Positions 54,991 through 62,341 of a DNA stretch of 64,000 nt are shown here, piece after piece. The notes below the pieces were generated by a model. That model saw only the letters and a program-made list of their open reading frames with translations, was not told where the DNA came from and made no database searches. The translations under genes were made by a program, and so were the position numbers. This DNA is from JAJDIA01 sp031555735 (GTDB lineage Bacteria; Bacteroidota; Bacteroidia; Bacteroidales; Tannerellaceae), in NCBI GenBank assembly GCA_031555735.1, contig JAVBUE010000016.1, positions 1 to 64,000 of the forward strand, in the 5' to 3' direction. The stretch's first letter is position 1, and the number at the start of each line of letters is the position of its first letter.

Positions 54991-55066
54991 CACCCCCCAC
55001 TACTTTCTTTCCCCTCTTTCGTACCACTTTTTATCACATAAACCGGTTTTCATCCTATTAATATGG

Positions 55067-55074
55067 TACATTTG
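55067..55074 (+). promoter_or_regulatory. Promoter -7 box of the UDP-sugar genes
   Basis: TACATTTG fits TAnnTTTG. The surrounding block (GGTTTTCAT, AT-rich spacer, TACATTTGCAG) closely resembles the block before the second dehydrogenase at about 61970-62003, so the two loci seem to share a promoter type. Confidence 0.6.
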
Positions 55075-55105
55075 CAGGAAATAGTTTATTTAACACATCC
55101 ATATC

Positions 55106-56086
55106 ATGCACCAACCCCGTATCTTAGTTACCGGAGGAGCCGGATTTATCGGTTCCAACCTCTGTGAGGCGTTGTTGAAGCTTGGACATCAGGTGGTATG
55201 CCTGGACAACTTCGCGACAGGCCATATCGAAAACATCCTTCCGCTGCTGGCGGAGTATCCGGACACGTTCCGCCTCGAAGTGGGCGATATCCGCCGGATC
55301 GACGATTGCCGGAGAGCCTGCGAAGGCATGGATGCCGTGTTGCACGAAGCCGCCCTCGGATCGGTGCCCCGCTCCATCAAAGACCCGGTCACCAGTAACG
55401 ACGTGAATGTGTCCGGCTTCCTGAATATGCTCGTCGCCGCCCGTGATGCCGGGATCCGGCGTTTCGTGTATGCCGCCAGCTCGTCCACCTACGGCGATTC
55501 CGCCTCCCTGCCCAAGGTGGAAGAGGTGATCGGCAAGCCGCTGTCGCCCTATGCCGTGACCAAATACGTGAACGAGCTGTATGCCGATGTCTTCGCGCGT
55601 ACATATTCTATTGAATGCATCGGCCTGCGCTACTTCAACGTGTTTGGCCGCCGCCAGGATCCGAACGGAGCGTATGCCGCCGTCATTCCGAAGTTCGTGA
55701 TGCAACTGATGCGGCATGAGTCGCCCGTGATCAATGGCGATGGCGAATACTCGCGCGACTTCACCTACGTGGACAACGTGGTACAGGCCAACCTCCTGGC
55801 GCTGACCACCGACAACCCCGCCGCCCTGAATACCGTATTCAATGTGGCGTATGGCGAACGCACCACGCTGAACCAGCTCACCGCCTGCCTGAAGGAATAC
55901 CTTTCCGCCTTCGATCCCGCGATCGCGCAGGTGGAGATCATCCACGGCGAAAACCGGGTGGGAGACATCCCCCATTCGCTCGCCAGCGTGGACAAAGCCC
56001 GGCAGTTACTGGGCTATGCCCCGCTCTTTAGCATGAAAGACGGATTGAAAGAAGCCGTCGGCTGGTATTGGAACAATCTGAAATAA
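55106..56086 (+). CDS. UDP-GlcNAc 4-epimerase family (WbpP/TviC-like)
   Basis: The 326-residue protein is an extended SDR: TGGAGFIGSNL at the N-terminus, ASSSTYGDS near 130 and the Tyr149-x3-Lys153 pair in YAVTKY. RYFNVFGRRQDPNGAYAAVI is typical of UDP-GlcNAc epimerases. With the adjacent dehydrogenase it would make UDP-GalNAcA for surface polysaccharide. The genes are 8 nt apart. Confidence 0.83.
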   Translation: MHQPRILVTGGAGFIGSNLCEALLKLGHQVVCLDNFATGHIENILPLLAEYPDTFRLEVGDIRRIDDCRRACEGMDAVLHEAALGSVPRSIKDPVTSNDVNVSGFLNMLVAARDAGIRRFVYAASSSTYGDSASLPKVEEVIGKPLSPYAVTKYVNELYADVFARTYSIECIGLRYFNVFGRRQDPNGAYAAVIPKFVMQLMRHESPVINGDGEYSRDFTYVDNVVQANLLALTTDNPAALNTVFNVAYGERTTLNQLTACLKEYLSAFDPAIAQVEIIHGENRVGDIPHSLASVDKARQLLGYAPLFSMKDGLKEAVGWYWNNLK

Positions 56087-56094
56087 ACAACGCT

Positions 56095-57342
56095 ATGGAA
56101 CCTATGAAAATCGCAATTATCGGACTGGGCTATGTAGGACTGCCGTTGGCCCGGCTCTTCGCCACCCAATACCCGGTGGTGGGCTTCGATGTCAACCAGG
56201 GGCGGGTGGACCAGCTGCGCAATGGCCACGACCACACCCTCGAAGTGCCTGACGACGTCCTGCAATCCGCCTTGGTAACTACCAACCCGGTAGCCTCCGG
56301 CCGGAATGGGCTGTATTGCAGCAGTAACCTGGAAGATATCCGCGGATGCAATTTCTATGTCGTGACCGTCCCCACGCCGGTGGACAAAAACAACCGCCCG
56401 GACCTCACCCCGCTGAAAAGGGCGAGCGAGACCGTAGGCAAGGTCATCTCCAAAGGCGATATCGTGGTCTATGAATCCACCGTCTATCCCGGCGCGACGG
56501 AAGAAGACTGCCTCCCGGTGGTGGAACGGGTGTCCGGCCTCACCTACAACACCGACTTCTTTGCCGGCTATTCCCCCGAACGCATCAATCCCGGCGACAA
56601 AGAGCATACGGTGGAGAAGATCCGGAAAGTCACCTCCGGCTCCACCCCGGCCGTCGGGCGGATCGTGGACGAGGTATATCGTTCGGTGATCATCGCCGGT
56701 ACGCACCTGGCGCCCACCATCAGAGTGGCCGAAGCCGCCAAGGTGATCGAGAACTCCCAGCGCGACATCAACATCGCCTTTGTGAACGAATTGAAGAAGA
56801 TCTTCGACCGCATGGACATCAACGTCTATGACGTGCTCGAAGCCGCCGGTACGAAGTGGAACTTCCTCCGGTTTACGCCCGGCTTAGTAGGCGGGCATTG
56901 CATCGGCGTGGATCCGTATTACCTGGCGCAGAAGGCGCAGGAGTATGGCTACCACCCGGAGATCATCCTCGCCGGCCGCCGGATGAACGACAGCATGGGG
57001 GAATACGTGGCCTCGCAGGTGGTGAAGCAGATGATCAAAAAGGGCATGTGTGTGAAAGGGGCGAACATCCTCGTCTTAGGCATCACCTTCAAGGAAAACT
57101 GCCCGGATGTGCGGAACACGAAGGTGGTGGATGTGATCAACGCCCTGAAAGAATACGACACCCACGTCACCATCTACGACCCCTGGGCAAATCCCGCCGA
57201 AGTGAAGCACGAATACGGACTGGATATCCTGACGGAGATGCCGGCCGGAACGTACGACGCCGCAGTCGTTGCCGTCGCCCACCGGGCGTTTGAAAGCCTG
57301 CACACCCCCGCCGAAGTGGTTTATCGGGTGAAAGGGGCATAG
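56095..57342 (+). CDS. UDP-N-acetylhexosamine 6-dehydrogenase (WbpO/TviB-like), copy 1
   Basis: The 415-residue protein has GLGYVGLPLARLFA for NAD binding, then VVTVPTPVD, YESTVYPGATEEDCLP and the catalytic Cys269 in GLVGGHCIGVDPYY. It oxidises the C6 hydroxyl of a UDP-HexNAc to the uronic acid. ATG 56095 is chosen because it is 8 nt after the epimerase stop; 56068 would overlap. A second copy lies at 62342-63589. Confidence 0.87.
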   Translation: MEPMKIAIIGLGYVGLPLARLFATQYPVVGFDVNQGRVDQLRNGHDHTLEVPDDVLQSALVTTNPVASGRNGLYCSSNLEDIRGCNFYVVTVPTPVDKNNRPDLTPLKRASETVGKVISKGDIVVYESTVYPGATEEDCLPVVERVSGLTYNTDFFAGYSPERINPGDKEHTVEKIRKVTSGSTPAVGRIVDEVYRSVIIAGTHLAPTIRVAEAAKVIENSQRDINIAFVNELKKIFDRMDINVYDVLEAAGTKWNFLRFTPGLVGGHCIGVDPYYLAQKAQEYGYHPEIILAGRRMNDSMGEYVASQVVKQMIKKGMCVKGANILVLGITFKENCPDVRNTKVVDVINALKEYDTHVTIYDPWANPAEVKHEYGLDILTEMPAGTYDAAVVAVAHRAFESLHTPAEVVYRVKGA

Positions 57343-57368
57343 CATCTCTATGTCATCAGGCTATTTCA

Positions 57369-57402
57369 GGCATTGGTGACAACCGGATGGCTATGCCCGG
57401 TG
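57369..57402. repeat. Truncated REP-like element
   Basis: GGCATTGGTGACAACCGGAT then GGCTATGCCCGG carries only the left half of the hairpin. It abuts the Fic remnant on the minus strand and supplies that remnant's stop codon, so the element may have been inserted or recombined into it. Confidence 0.65.
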
Positions 57403-57573
57403 CTTTAACGACATTCTTTTGCAACACCTCGTAATAGACTTTTCTTTCAAACGTTCGTCATTGAGTGGTTGTGTATAATTCTGCGTAGCATCGAGCATCA
57501 TCTCTACAACTCCCTCCACATTCCTGTCCGGATAGCCCATTCCTGCATATTCCAAACCCAATCTTCTTGCAAT
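57391..57573 (-). pseudogene. Fic-family remnant, minus strand
   Basis: The minus strand reads without interruption through RRLGLEYAGMGYPDRNVEGV and VEMMLDATQNYTQPLNDERL, a segment characteristic of Fic proteins of the DUF4172 type, then drifts into unrelated sequence and stops in the REP-like element. There is no start and no Fic HPFxxGN core, so it is a fragment. Confidence 0.75.
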
Positions 57574-57715
57574 GGAAGAGAACTTAGTGGCAGCAAAGCA
57601 AATCCGCGATGTGTATGACCTTTATCGTTTGTTGAATATTCCCGAATACGTCGAGTTTATCTGTATCGACCTTATCTATCACTCTAACCGCATCGAGGGC
57701 AGTACATTTTTGTAG
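57572..57715 (+). pseudogene. Second Fic-like N-terminal fragment, plus strand
   Basis: Forty-seven codons from ATG 57572 encode NLVAAKQIRDVYDLYRLLNI and later FICIDLIYHSNRIEGSTF, which resembles the N-terminal inhibitory (SxxxEG-bearing) part of another Fic protein, cut off by TAG. The two Fic scraps point in opposite directions and touch each other. Confidence 0.6.
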
Positions 57716-57720
57716 CAAAT

Positions 57721-57753
57721 GTTTCCTTTTTTGGAAACAGTTGCTTAGCTTTG
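57721..57753 (+). promoter_or_regulatory. Operator-like inverted repeat and promoter of the HTH-DUF3990-DUF3791 module
   Basis: GTTTCC-T6-GGAAAC at 57721-57738 is a perfect inverted repeat at the -33 position, followed by the -7 box TAGCTTTG at 57746-57753. The transcript would begin after 57758, so translation starts at 57768. The HTH protein probably binds this repeat. Confidence 0.65.
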
Positions 57754-57767
57754 CAGAAAAGAAGGTT

Positions 57768-58196
57768 ATGGACATTCATATGAACAACATAGGAACATTG
57801 ATCCGTGACGAGAGGATTCGCCGTGGTATGACACAGGATGAACTCGGCACACGGATTGGTGTAGGGAAAGCGCAAATATCGAAGATAGAAAGCGGCAAAG
57901 GCTTGACGGTAAAAACCATTACCAAGGTATTGGATGCGTTGGATTTGTCTGCGACGATCAGGTTGACAGGTCCGCGAAACGTAGATAAGCGTGTTATCGG
58001 TTATGTTGTGGCGGCAATCAGCGAATTTGCCAAGACCTACGACTTGTCGGTAAGGGAAGCCAGCAATTACCTTAACAGATACAAAGGGCTGGATTTTCTG
58101 ACCGAGCATTATGAAGCCGAACATCTACTTTCATTTGAAGATAGTGTACAGGATTTGGCACGTGTATGTTATAACCAGGGAGGGAGAATCATATGA
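57768..58196 (+). CDS. XRE-family regulator with DUF3791-like tail
   Basis: From ATG 57768 the protein is 142 residues. Residues 5-60 are an XRE helix-turn-helix (IRDERIRRGMTQDELGTRIG and QISKIESGKGLTVKTI). The C-terminal part (RVIGYVVAAISEFAKTYDLS and SNYLNRYKGLDFLTEHYE) looks like a DUF3791 domain. It overlaps the DUF3990 gene by ATGA. It would act as the autoregulating antitoxin-like partner. Confidence 0.78.
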   Translation: MDIHMNNIGTLIRDERIRRGMTQDELGTRIGVGKAQISKIESGKGLTVKTITKVLDALDLSATIRLTGPRNVDKRVIGYVVAAISEFAKTYDLSVREASNYLNRYKGLDFLTEHYEAEHLLSFEDSVQDLARVCYNQGGRII

Positions 58197-58669
58197 AGTT
58201 GTTTCACGGTTCAAACACCCCAGTCAAAACCATAGACTTTGTCAAGTGTAAACCTTACAAAGATTTCGGATGTGGATTTTACCTTACTGAAATAGAGAGA
58301 CAGGCCGTATTGATGGCAAAGCGTACCGCATCCATTTATGGCGACGAGCCTGTTGTGACTGTTTTTGAGTTTGATGAAAAGGCGGCATTTAACGATCCGG
58401 ATCTGACTATCAAACGTTTTGACGAGCCTAATGAGGAATGGGCATTGTTTGTGATGAACAATCGGAGCCGCACACAGGCGCATCCCGTTCATGGGTATGA
58501 TATTGTGATCGGTCCGGTCGCCGACGATACGATTGCTACATTATTCCGTAACTTCGACGATGGAATCATTGACCTTCCGACGTTGGTAAACGGGCTTAAA
58601 TTCAAGGAAATATCTTCCCAGTATTTTTTTCATTCGCAGAAAGCTGCGGCATACCTTAAGGCATTATGA
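58193..58669 (+). CDS. DUF3990 protein, putative ADP-ribosyltransferase-like toxin
   Basis: The 158-residue protein starts MKLFHGSNTPVKTIDF and continues KDFGCGFYLTEIERQA and EPNEEWALFVMNNR, in an order that resembles the H-Y-E catalytic layout of ADP-ribosyltransferases. DUF3990 genes commonly sit between an HTH and a DUF3791 gene, as here, suggesting a three-part toxin-antitoxin-like module. Activity is inferred from fold resemblance only. Confidence 0.72.
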   Translation: MKLFHGSNTPVKTIDFVKCKPYKDFGCGFYLTEIERQAVLMAKRTASIYGDEPVVTVFEFDEKAAFNDPDLTIKRFDEPNEEWALFVMNNRSRTQAHPVHGYDIVIGPVADDTIATLFRNFDDGIIDLPTLVNGLKFKEISSQYFFHSQKAAAYLKAL

Positions 58670-58893
58670 ACAAGAAGGCGCACTATCTTATAGAAGGCAT
58701 AACCAAAGACATTATTGCCTACCTGATGCAGGACAATGATATGGACATGCCGGAGGCAATCAGCCTGTTCCATAACTCCGAGACATTTGAGAAACTATCG
58801 GAAGAAACCACTGGACTGTACATTGAGAGTTCGGCTTACGTTTATGAAATCCTGAAATCGGAGATGAAGATGGGAAAGCTTGTCAGTTCATAA
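58666..58893 (+). CDS. DUF3791 protein
   Basis: The 75-residue protein is helical, with DIIAYLMQDNDMDMPEAISL and ESSAYVYEILKSEMKMGK. It overlaps the DUF3990 gene by ATGA. A fragment of a near-identical gene is present at 52320-52409. It likely works with, or restrains, the DUF3990 protein. Confidence 0.75.
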   Translation: MNKKAHYLIEGITKDIIAYLMQDNDMDMPEAISLFHNSETFEKLSEETTGLYIESSAYVYEILKSEMKMGKLVSS

Positions 58894-58957
58894 TTCGTGC
58901 TTCTGCCAAATATACGGATTATTCTCCGCATTTATGAGGAGAACTTAGTGGCTTTTC

Positions 58958-58980
58958 AGCCCGGTCACGGGCATAGCCTA
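58958..58980. repeat. REP-like hairpin
   Basis: AGCCCGGTCACGGGCATAGC is one more copy of the REP-like core, between the DUF3791 gene and the convergent VapE-like gene. Just upstream (58936-58951) the bases GAGGAGAACTTAGTGGC echo the Fic fragment at 57572, a tiny further scrap. Confidence 0.7.
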
Positions 58981-59009
58981 TATACCGGGCTGCATCCGCG
59001 CCTTTCACC

Positions 59010-60302
59010 TTACCCTGCCTTTCCGACCGCATCTTTGATCACCTCTACCTTATATACATTCGATTGGCAGGTGCGTCTCCGCTCCAGACCCAGGGAGAGC
59101 AGTGTCTTGCCGAACTGGGAAACCGTAGTCTGGCGCATGGTGGCGGGGTGGAGCTTGCGCAGGTTTTCGTAGATGACCGTGGCGGAGAGCCATACGGCAG
59201 GGGAAGCATCGGGACTGGCACCGGACGCGGCCGTATCGTTCTCCGGAATCCGGTAATGCATGAAAAACAGCTCGCTATCAACCCCTTCCTTCTGGAAAGC
59301 GCGATTGTGGGCGATGATGTCGGCCTCCTCTTCGGAGGAAAACCAGTGGGGTTCGCCGGCGAGGAGTTCGGCTTTGAGCTGGGCATAAAGCTGGGCGTGG
59401 TGAATGGGGGCGACGTTGATCTTCTCCTTCACTTCGATGCAGAGGAAACGGCGGGAGCCGGTAGGGTCGGTGAGGAGGTCGGTATGGTTGGACGTGGCGA
59501 TGAAGGAGGCGACGCGGGGCAAAGCCGAGAAGCTGTTCTGATGGGCTTTGCGGATGTTGATGGCAGGCATCTGCATGATGTTTTTGAGGAGGGTCATCTT
59601 TTTGTCGGAATACTTATCCAGCTCGTCGAGGTTGATCAGGCCGAAGATGGACAGCTTACGCACCGCTCCGCCTTCCGCGTTCAGGTCGTAATGGTCTGTA
59701 TAATAAGCTTGGAGCGCGTCGGGCACCAGCAGCTTGCAGAAGGTGGACTTGTGGCGTCCTTGCTTGCGGCTCACCAACACCGGGGCTACGCTGTTGCCAT
59801 GCAGCTCGTCTGTCCCCATCCACTGCGCCGCGAGTCCCCGCATCCAGCGATGAAAGCCATTGATCCACAGCGCGTTTTCCGAGACCCGCCGCGCGAGGGC
59901 TTCCACCCGGTCGTGCCCGTCCCATGCCGGAAGCTGCTCCATATATTCCCGGAAAGGGTGGTAGTAAGGTACGCGCAACGACCGCACGTACCGCCGGATA
60001 TCCCTGTCCCAGCACGGGATACCCTGCTCGTGCGCCTCTAAGCACAGCGTGTTTTCCTCGCGCTCACCCAGGGGATGGAAGGGATCCGCGGAGCCTTTCC
60101 GCCGGTATTCCGTGTTGTCGTTGATCAGGTTGGCGCGCAACTCATAGCCCGCCCCCATAAACTGCTCCACCTGCCGGGTGAGCATGGCCTGCGCGGCAAG
60201 GTACTTTTCCGGATCTTGCGGCGCGCGCTTGCGGCGACGGGTGAACCACTTCGTCCGCAGACGATCAAACCACGCTGTTACATACTGAACCATTTTTTTC
60301 AT
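59010..60302 (-). CDS. VapE/DUF3874-like P-loop ATPase
   Basis: The 430-residue protein resembles the virulence-associated E family found beside polysaccharide loci in Bacteroidales. Landmarks are LPAWDGHDRVEALARRVSEN, VSRKQGRHKSTFCKLLVP as a Walker A-like loop, GLINLDELDKYSDKKM and VASFIATSNHTDLL. The Walker A is altered (GRHKST). The protein is related to phage primase-helicases; its role near capsule genes is unknown. Confidence 0.8.
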   Translation of the reverse strand: MKKMVQYVTAWFDRLRTKWFTRRRKRAPQDPEKYLAAQAMLTRQVEQFMGAGYELRANLINDNTEYRRKGSADPFHPLGEREENTLCLEAHEQGIPCWDRDIRRYVRSLRVPYYHPFREYMEQLPAWDGHDRVEALARRVSENALWINGFHRWMRGLAAQWMGTDELHGNSVAPVLVSRKQGRHKSTFCKLLVPDALQAYYTDHYDLNAEGGAVRKLSIFGLINLDELDKYSDKKMTLLKNIMQMPAINIRKAHQNSFSALPRVASFIATSNHTDLLTDPTGSRRFLCIEVKEKINVAPIHHAQLYAQLKAELLAGEPHWFSSEEEADIIAHNRAFQKEGVDSELFFMHYRIPENDTAASGASPDASPAVWLSATVIYENLRKLHPATMRQTTVSQFGKTLLSLGLERRRTCQSNVYKVEVIKDAVGKAG

Positions 60303-60463
60303 GTCACATTGATTTTTTTGTTACGGCGGCAAATATACACCCCGGCCTACCGCTTTTGCAAGCCCGGATGGGGGTAAAATCAACTACCGACAACGATAGG
60401 AAGATCTATTGCAAACAACCAAAAGATGTATTACCTTCGCGCTATTGTTTTTTGCCCTCCACC

Positions 60464-60607
60464 ATGGCGGAGGGCATACCCCGCCACGGTGGAGGGGTTA
60501 CGGCACCCGGGTGGCGCCCCCTCTTCACCCGGGTGAAGAGAACACGCCACCCAGGTGAAGAGAAGGCTCCACCAAGGTGGAGAGAAGGCTCCACCAGGGT
60601 GAAGTGG
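60464..60607. repeat. Array of short palindromes (CCACC-NN-GGTGG family), copy 2
   Basis: Seven or so 14-18-bp palindromes follow one another, among them CTTCACCCGGGTGAAG, CTCCACCAAGGTGGAG and CCACCCGGGTGGCG, separated by 4-10 bp. They fill the divergent gap between the VapE-like and HU-like genes, as a related array fills the divergent gap at 33452-33555. No other feature was found between 60303 and 60749. Confidence 0.85.
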
Positions 60608-60749
60608 AAAGACCCTGTTATGGGCGGTAACAGCGCTTCTATAGGTTGACAGTAGATCTGCCTGATGTTGTCCATAGATCTTCCTGTGCCGGAAAAAGGA
60701 TTTTTAGTGAGTGATATATAGTCGTTTAATTTTTAACTACCTGTTTACT

Positions 60750-61361
60750 ATGTCGTTACAGTATGATTTCTACGCCAATCCCCCCAGCGGGGGAAGCAAC
60801 CGCAAACCGAGACTGCATGCCCGCGTCCGAACTTTCGGCACCACTTCCACGCAGATGCTGGCCCAGGTCATTAAGGAGACCACCTCTTTATCCACCGCCG
60901 ATGTGAAAGCGGCGATCGACGCGTTGGCGGAAGCGATGGCGTTCGAGCTTACCAGCGGGCGCCGCGTCCATTTGGATGGGTTGGGCTACTTCAGCCTCAC
61001 CCTGAGTTGTCCGCCGATCCATTCCCCCAAAGAGGTCCGGGCCGAATCGGTGAAAGTGAAGAACATCGTTTTCCGTCCGGACGAGGAATGGAAAGACCGG
61101 GTACGGAGCGCCCAGCTTGTCCGGACACGGGAGAAAAACCATTCGGTACGGTATTCCGATATCGAAATCGACGGTTTGCTCACGGGCCATTTCCTCGACC
61201 ATTCGTTCATCTCCACCCTCCGGTTCTGCGGCCTTTGCAGTTGCACGCAGACAACGGGCCGACGCAAAATCGTCCGCCTGGTCGAAGCCGGCAAACTCCG
61301 CAGGGTGGGGTATGGGAACGTAACCCTTTACGAGCCCGTCCCCGGTCATTACCGCCGGTAA
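60750..61361 (+). CDS. HU-like DNA-binding protein with C-terminal HTH-like region
   Basis: The 203-residue protein has an HU/IHF-like domain (LAQVIKETTSLSTADVKAAI and VHLDGLGYFSLTLS), then an extra ~80-residue part ending TGRRKIVRLVEAGKLRRVGY and NVTLYEPV, reminiscent of a small helix-turn-helix. ATG 60750 is chosen over 60711 because the longer form adds a hydrophobic stretch not seen in HU proteins. Together with the divergent VapE-like gene it is a common companion of capsule loci in Bacteroidales. Confidence 0.82.
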   Translation: MSLQYDFYANPPSGGSNRKPRLHARVRTFGTTSTQMLAQVIKETTSLSTADVKAAIDALAEAMAFELTSGRRVHLDGLGYFSLTLSCPPIHSPKEVRAESVKVKNIVFRPDEEWKDRVRSAQLVRTREKNHSVRYSDIEIDGLLTGHFLDHSFISTLRFCGLCSCTQTTGRRKIVRLVEAGKLRRVGYGNVTLYEPVPGHYRR

Positions 61362-61377
61362 AAACACGTCCCCGGTA

Positions 61378-61511
61378 TAGTGGAAGGAGCGGACGGCAGT
61401 GGAAGGAAAAAACATACCTCCTTCCACTGCCTATCCGCCTGCCGCCCTGCACCTTAGACCCCGTTAGTGGAAGGTGGAAGGGAAAAAGGGGAAAGGGCTG
61501 TATATAGGGGG
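61378..61511. repeat. Dispersed GTGGAAGG element, copy 2
   Basis: This is the second copy of the element at 461-595. It starts 17 nt after the HU-like stop. The inverted AGTGGAAGG/CCTTCCACT pair can form a stem around a GA-rich spacer. Nothing else is evident up to 61658. Confidence 0.7.
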
Positions 61512-61658
61512 AATTTAGAAACTACCTGCTGTTACGCGAGCATATAATGAAGAACTAAATAACCGTTTTTCTTCATAAAGGTATCGTTATTACTCGGATA
61601 TACTTATTCTCTTTGTGATGCGTAATAATACGCATTCCATTGCGTAAAATGTAACAAC

Positions 61659-61796
61659 CTGTATAAAAGGGCAGAATATCAGGTTGTTAAGAGCCTACTT
61701 GAAGAGCCGCGAAGATTCATTCAGGTTGTTATGGGTGCTCGTCAGATAGGTAAATCAACCGTGGTCAAGCAAGTGCTTACAGATTTTATTGGATGA
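61659..61796 (+). pseudogene. ATPase fragment (DUF4143/AAA_14 type)
   Basis: An open stretch encodes YKRAEYQVVKSLLEEPRRFI then QVVMGARQIGKSTVVKQVLT before TGA at 61794. The GARQIGKST loop is the Walker A of DUF4143-type ATPases, and the gene breaks off just after it. A start codon upstream is not convincing. Confidence 0.75.
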
Positions 61797-61962
61797 AAGC
61801 GGATTGCTTTGCGAACTTCAGAAATACGGCATAGATACGGCAAGACGAAAAGCATTCCTAAGCGCATGGGCCTCCATTCCTGATTTGCGCCCAACCTTAT
61901 ATAACATCTTAACCCTCCTTATTGTTTTTTACCAATCTTCTACCAAAATGAACTTTTTTTAG
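61786..61962 (+). pseudogene. Fragment of an unidentified gene
   Basis: In the next frame the sequence reads LLDESGLLCELQKYGIDTAR and RKAFLSAWASIPDLRPTLYN without a start, then becomes low-complexity. It looks like the 3' end of a different gene joined to the ATPase fragment. I do not recognise the family. Confidence 0.45.
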
Positions 61963-61992
61963 CACAAAACTGTTTTCATTTAAATTATATTG

Positions 61993-62000
61993 TACATTTG
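61993..62000 (+). promoter_or_regulatory. Promoter -7 box of the polysaccharide locus
   Basis: TACATTTG matches TAnnTTTG, in a context (CTGTTTTCAT, AT-rich, TACATTTGCAG) like that before the epimerase gene. The predicted leader to ATG 62342 is about 335 nt, long for a simple gene. Confidence 0.6.
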
Positions 62001-62027
62001 CAGCAGATTGTAAGTACACTATACCCT

Positions 62028-62053
62028 GTTAGTCCGGTGTTTTTGGGACTGAC
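62028..62053 (+). promoter_or_regulatory. Leader stem-loop 1
   Basis: GTTAGTCC and GGACTGAC form an 8-bp stem (one T-G pair) around a ~10-nt T-rich loop, about 20 nt after the predicted transcript start. It could be part of an attenuation system; no T-run follows. Confidence 0.5.
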
Positions 62054-62218
62054 GATCTTTGTCGTGTAAAATTAATTCTCACTTATACAGGTTTTTACAC
62101 TCTCTGACTTCTCTCATGTATTGCATTGTTCTTGCCGCCGTGTGCATCACGGCTACGTTGTCATGGTACTCAGTACATATAGCCGACACTCCTGACCCGA
62201 GCGCCGCACCGCTGACTC

Positions 62219-62257
62219 CGTCAGACTTGAGGATTGAAAAATCCCGCAGGTCTGACG
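62219..62257 (+). promoter_or_regulatory. Leader stem-loop 2, long
   Basis: CGTCAGACTTG and CAGGTCTGACG pair over 11 bp, and inside them GGATT and AATCC add five more pairs with a GAAA tetraloop. This is the strongest RNA structure in the leader, about 85 nt before the start codon. The 92-codon reading frame across it (62059-62337) looks accidental. Confidence 0.7.
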
Positions 62258-62341
62258 TACTTGTTTGGGGGGGTGGGGGAAGTGGAATGGGACACAATGA
62301 GGGTGTAACTTCCTGTCTATTTGAACAAAACAGTTAAGGTA

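Noticed and set aside
61659..61962. Intact ATPase gene with a frameshift
   Set aside because: The two pieces do not belong to the same family; the second lacks the rest of a DUF4143-type protein.
62059..62337. 92-residue reading frame before the second dehydrogenase
   Set aside because: It crosses a strong stem-loop, has low-complexity Gly/Ser sequence and no relatives I know; treated as leader.
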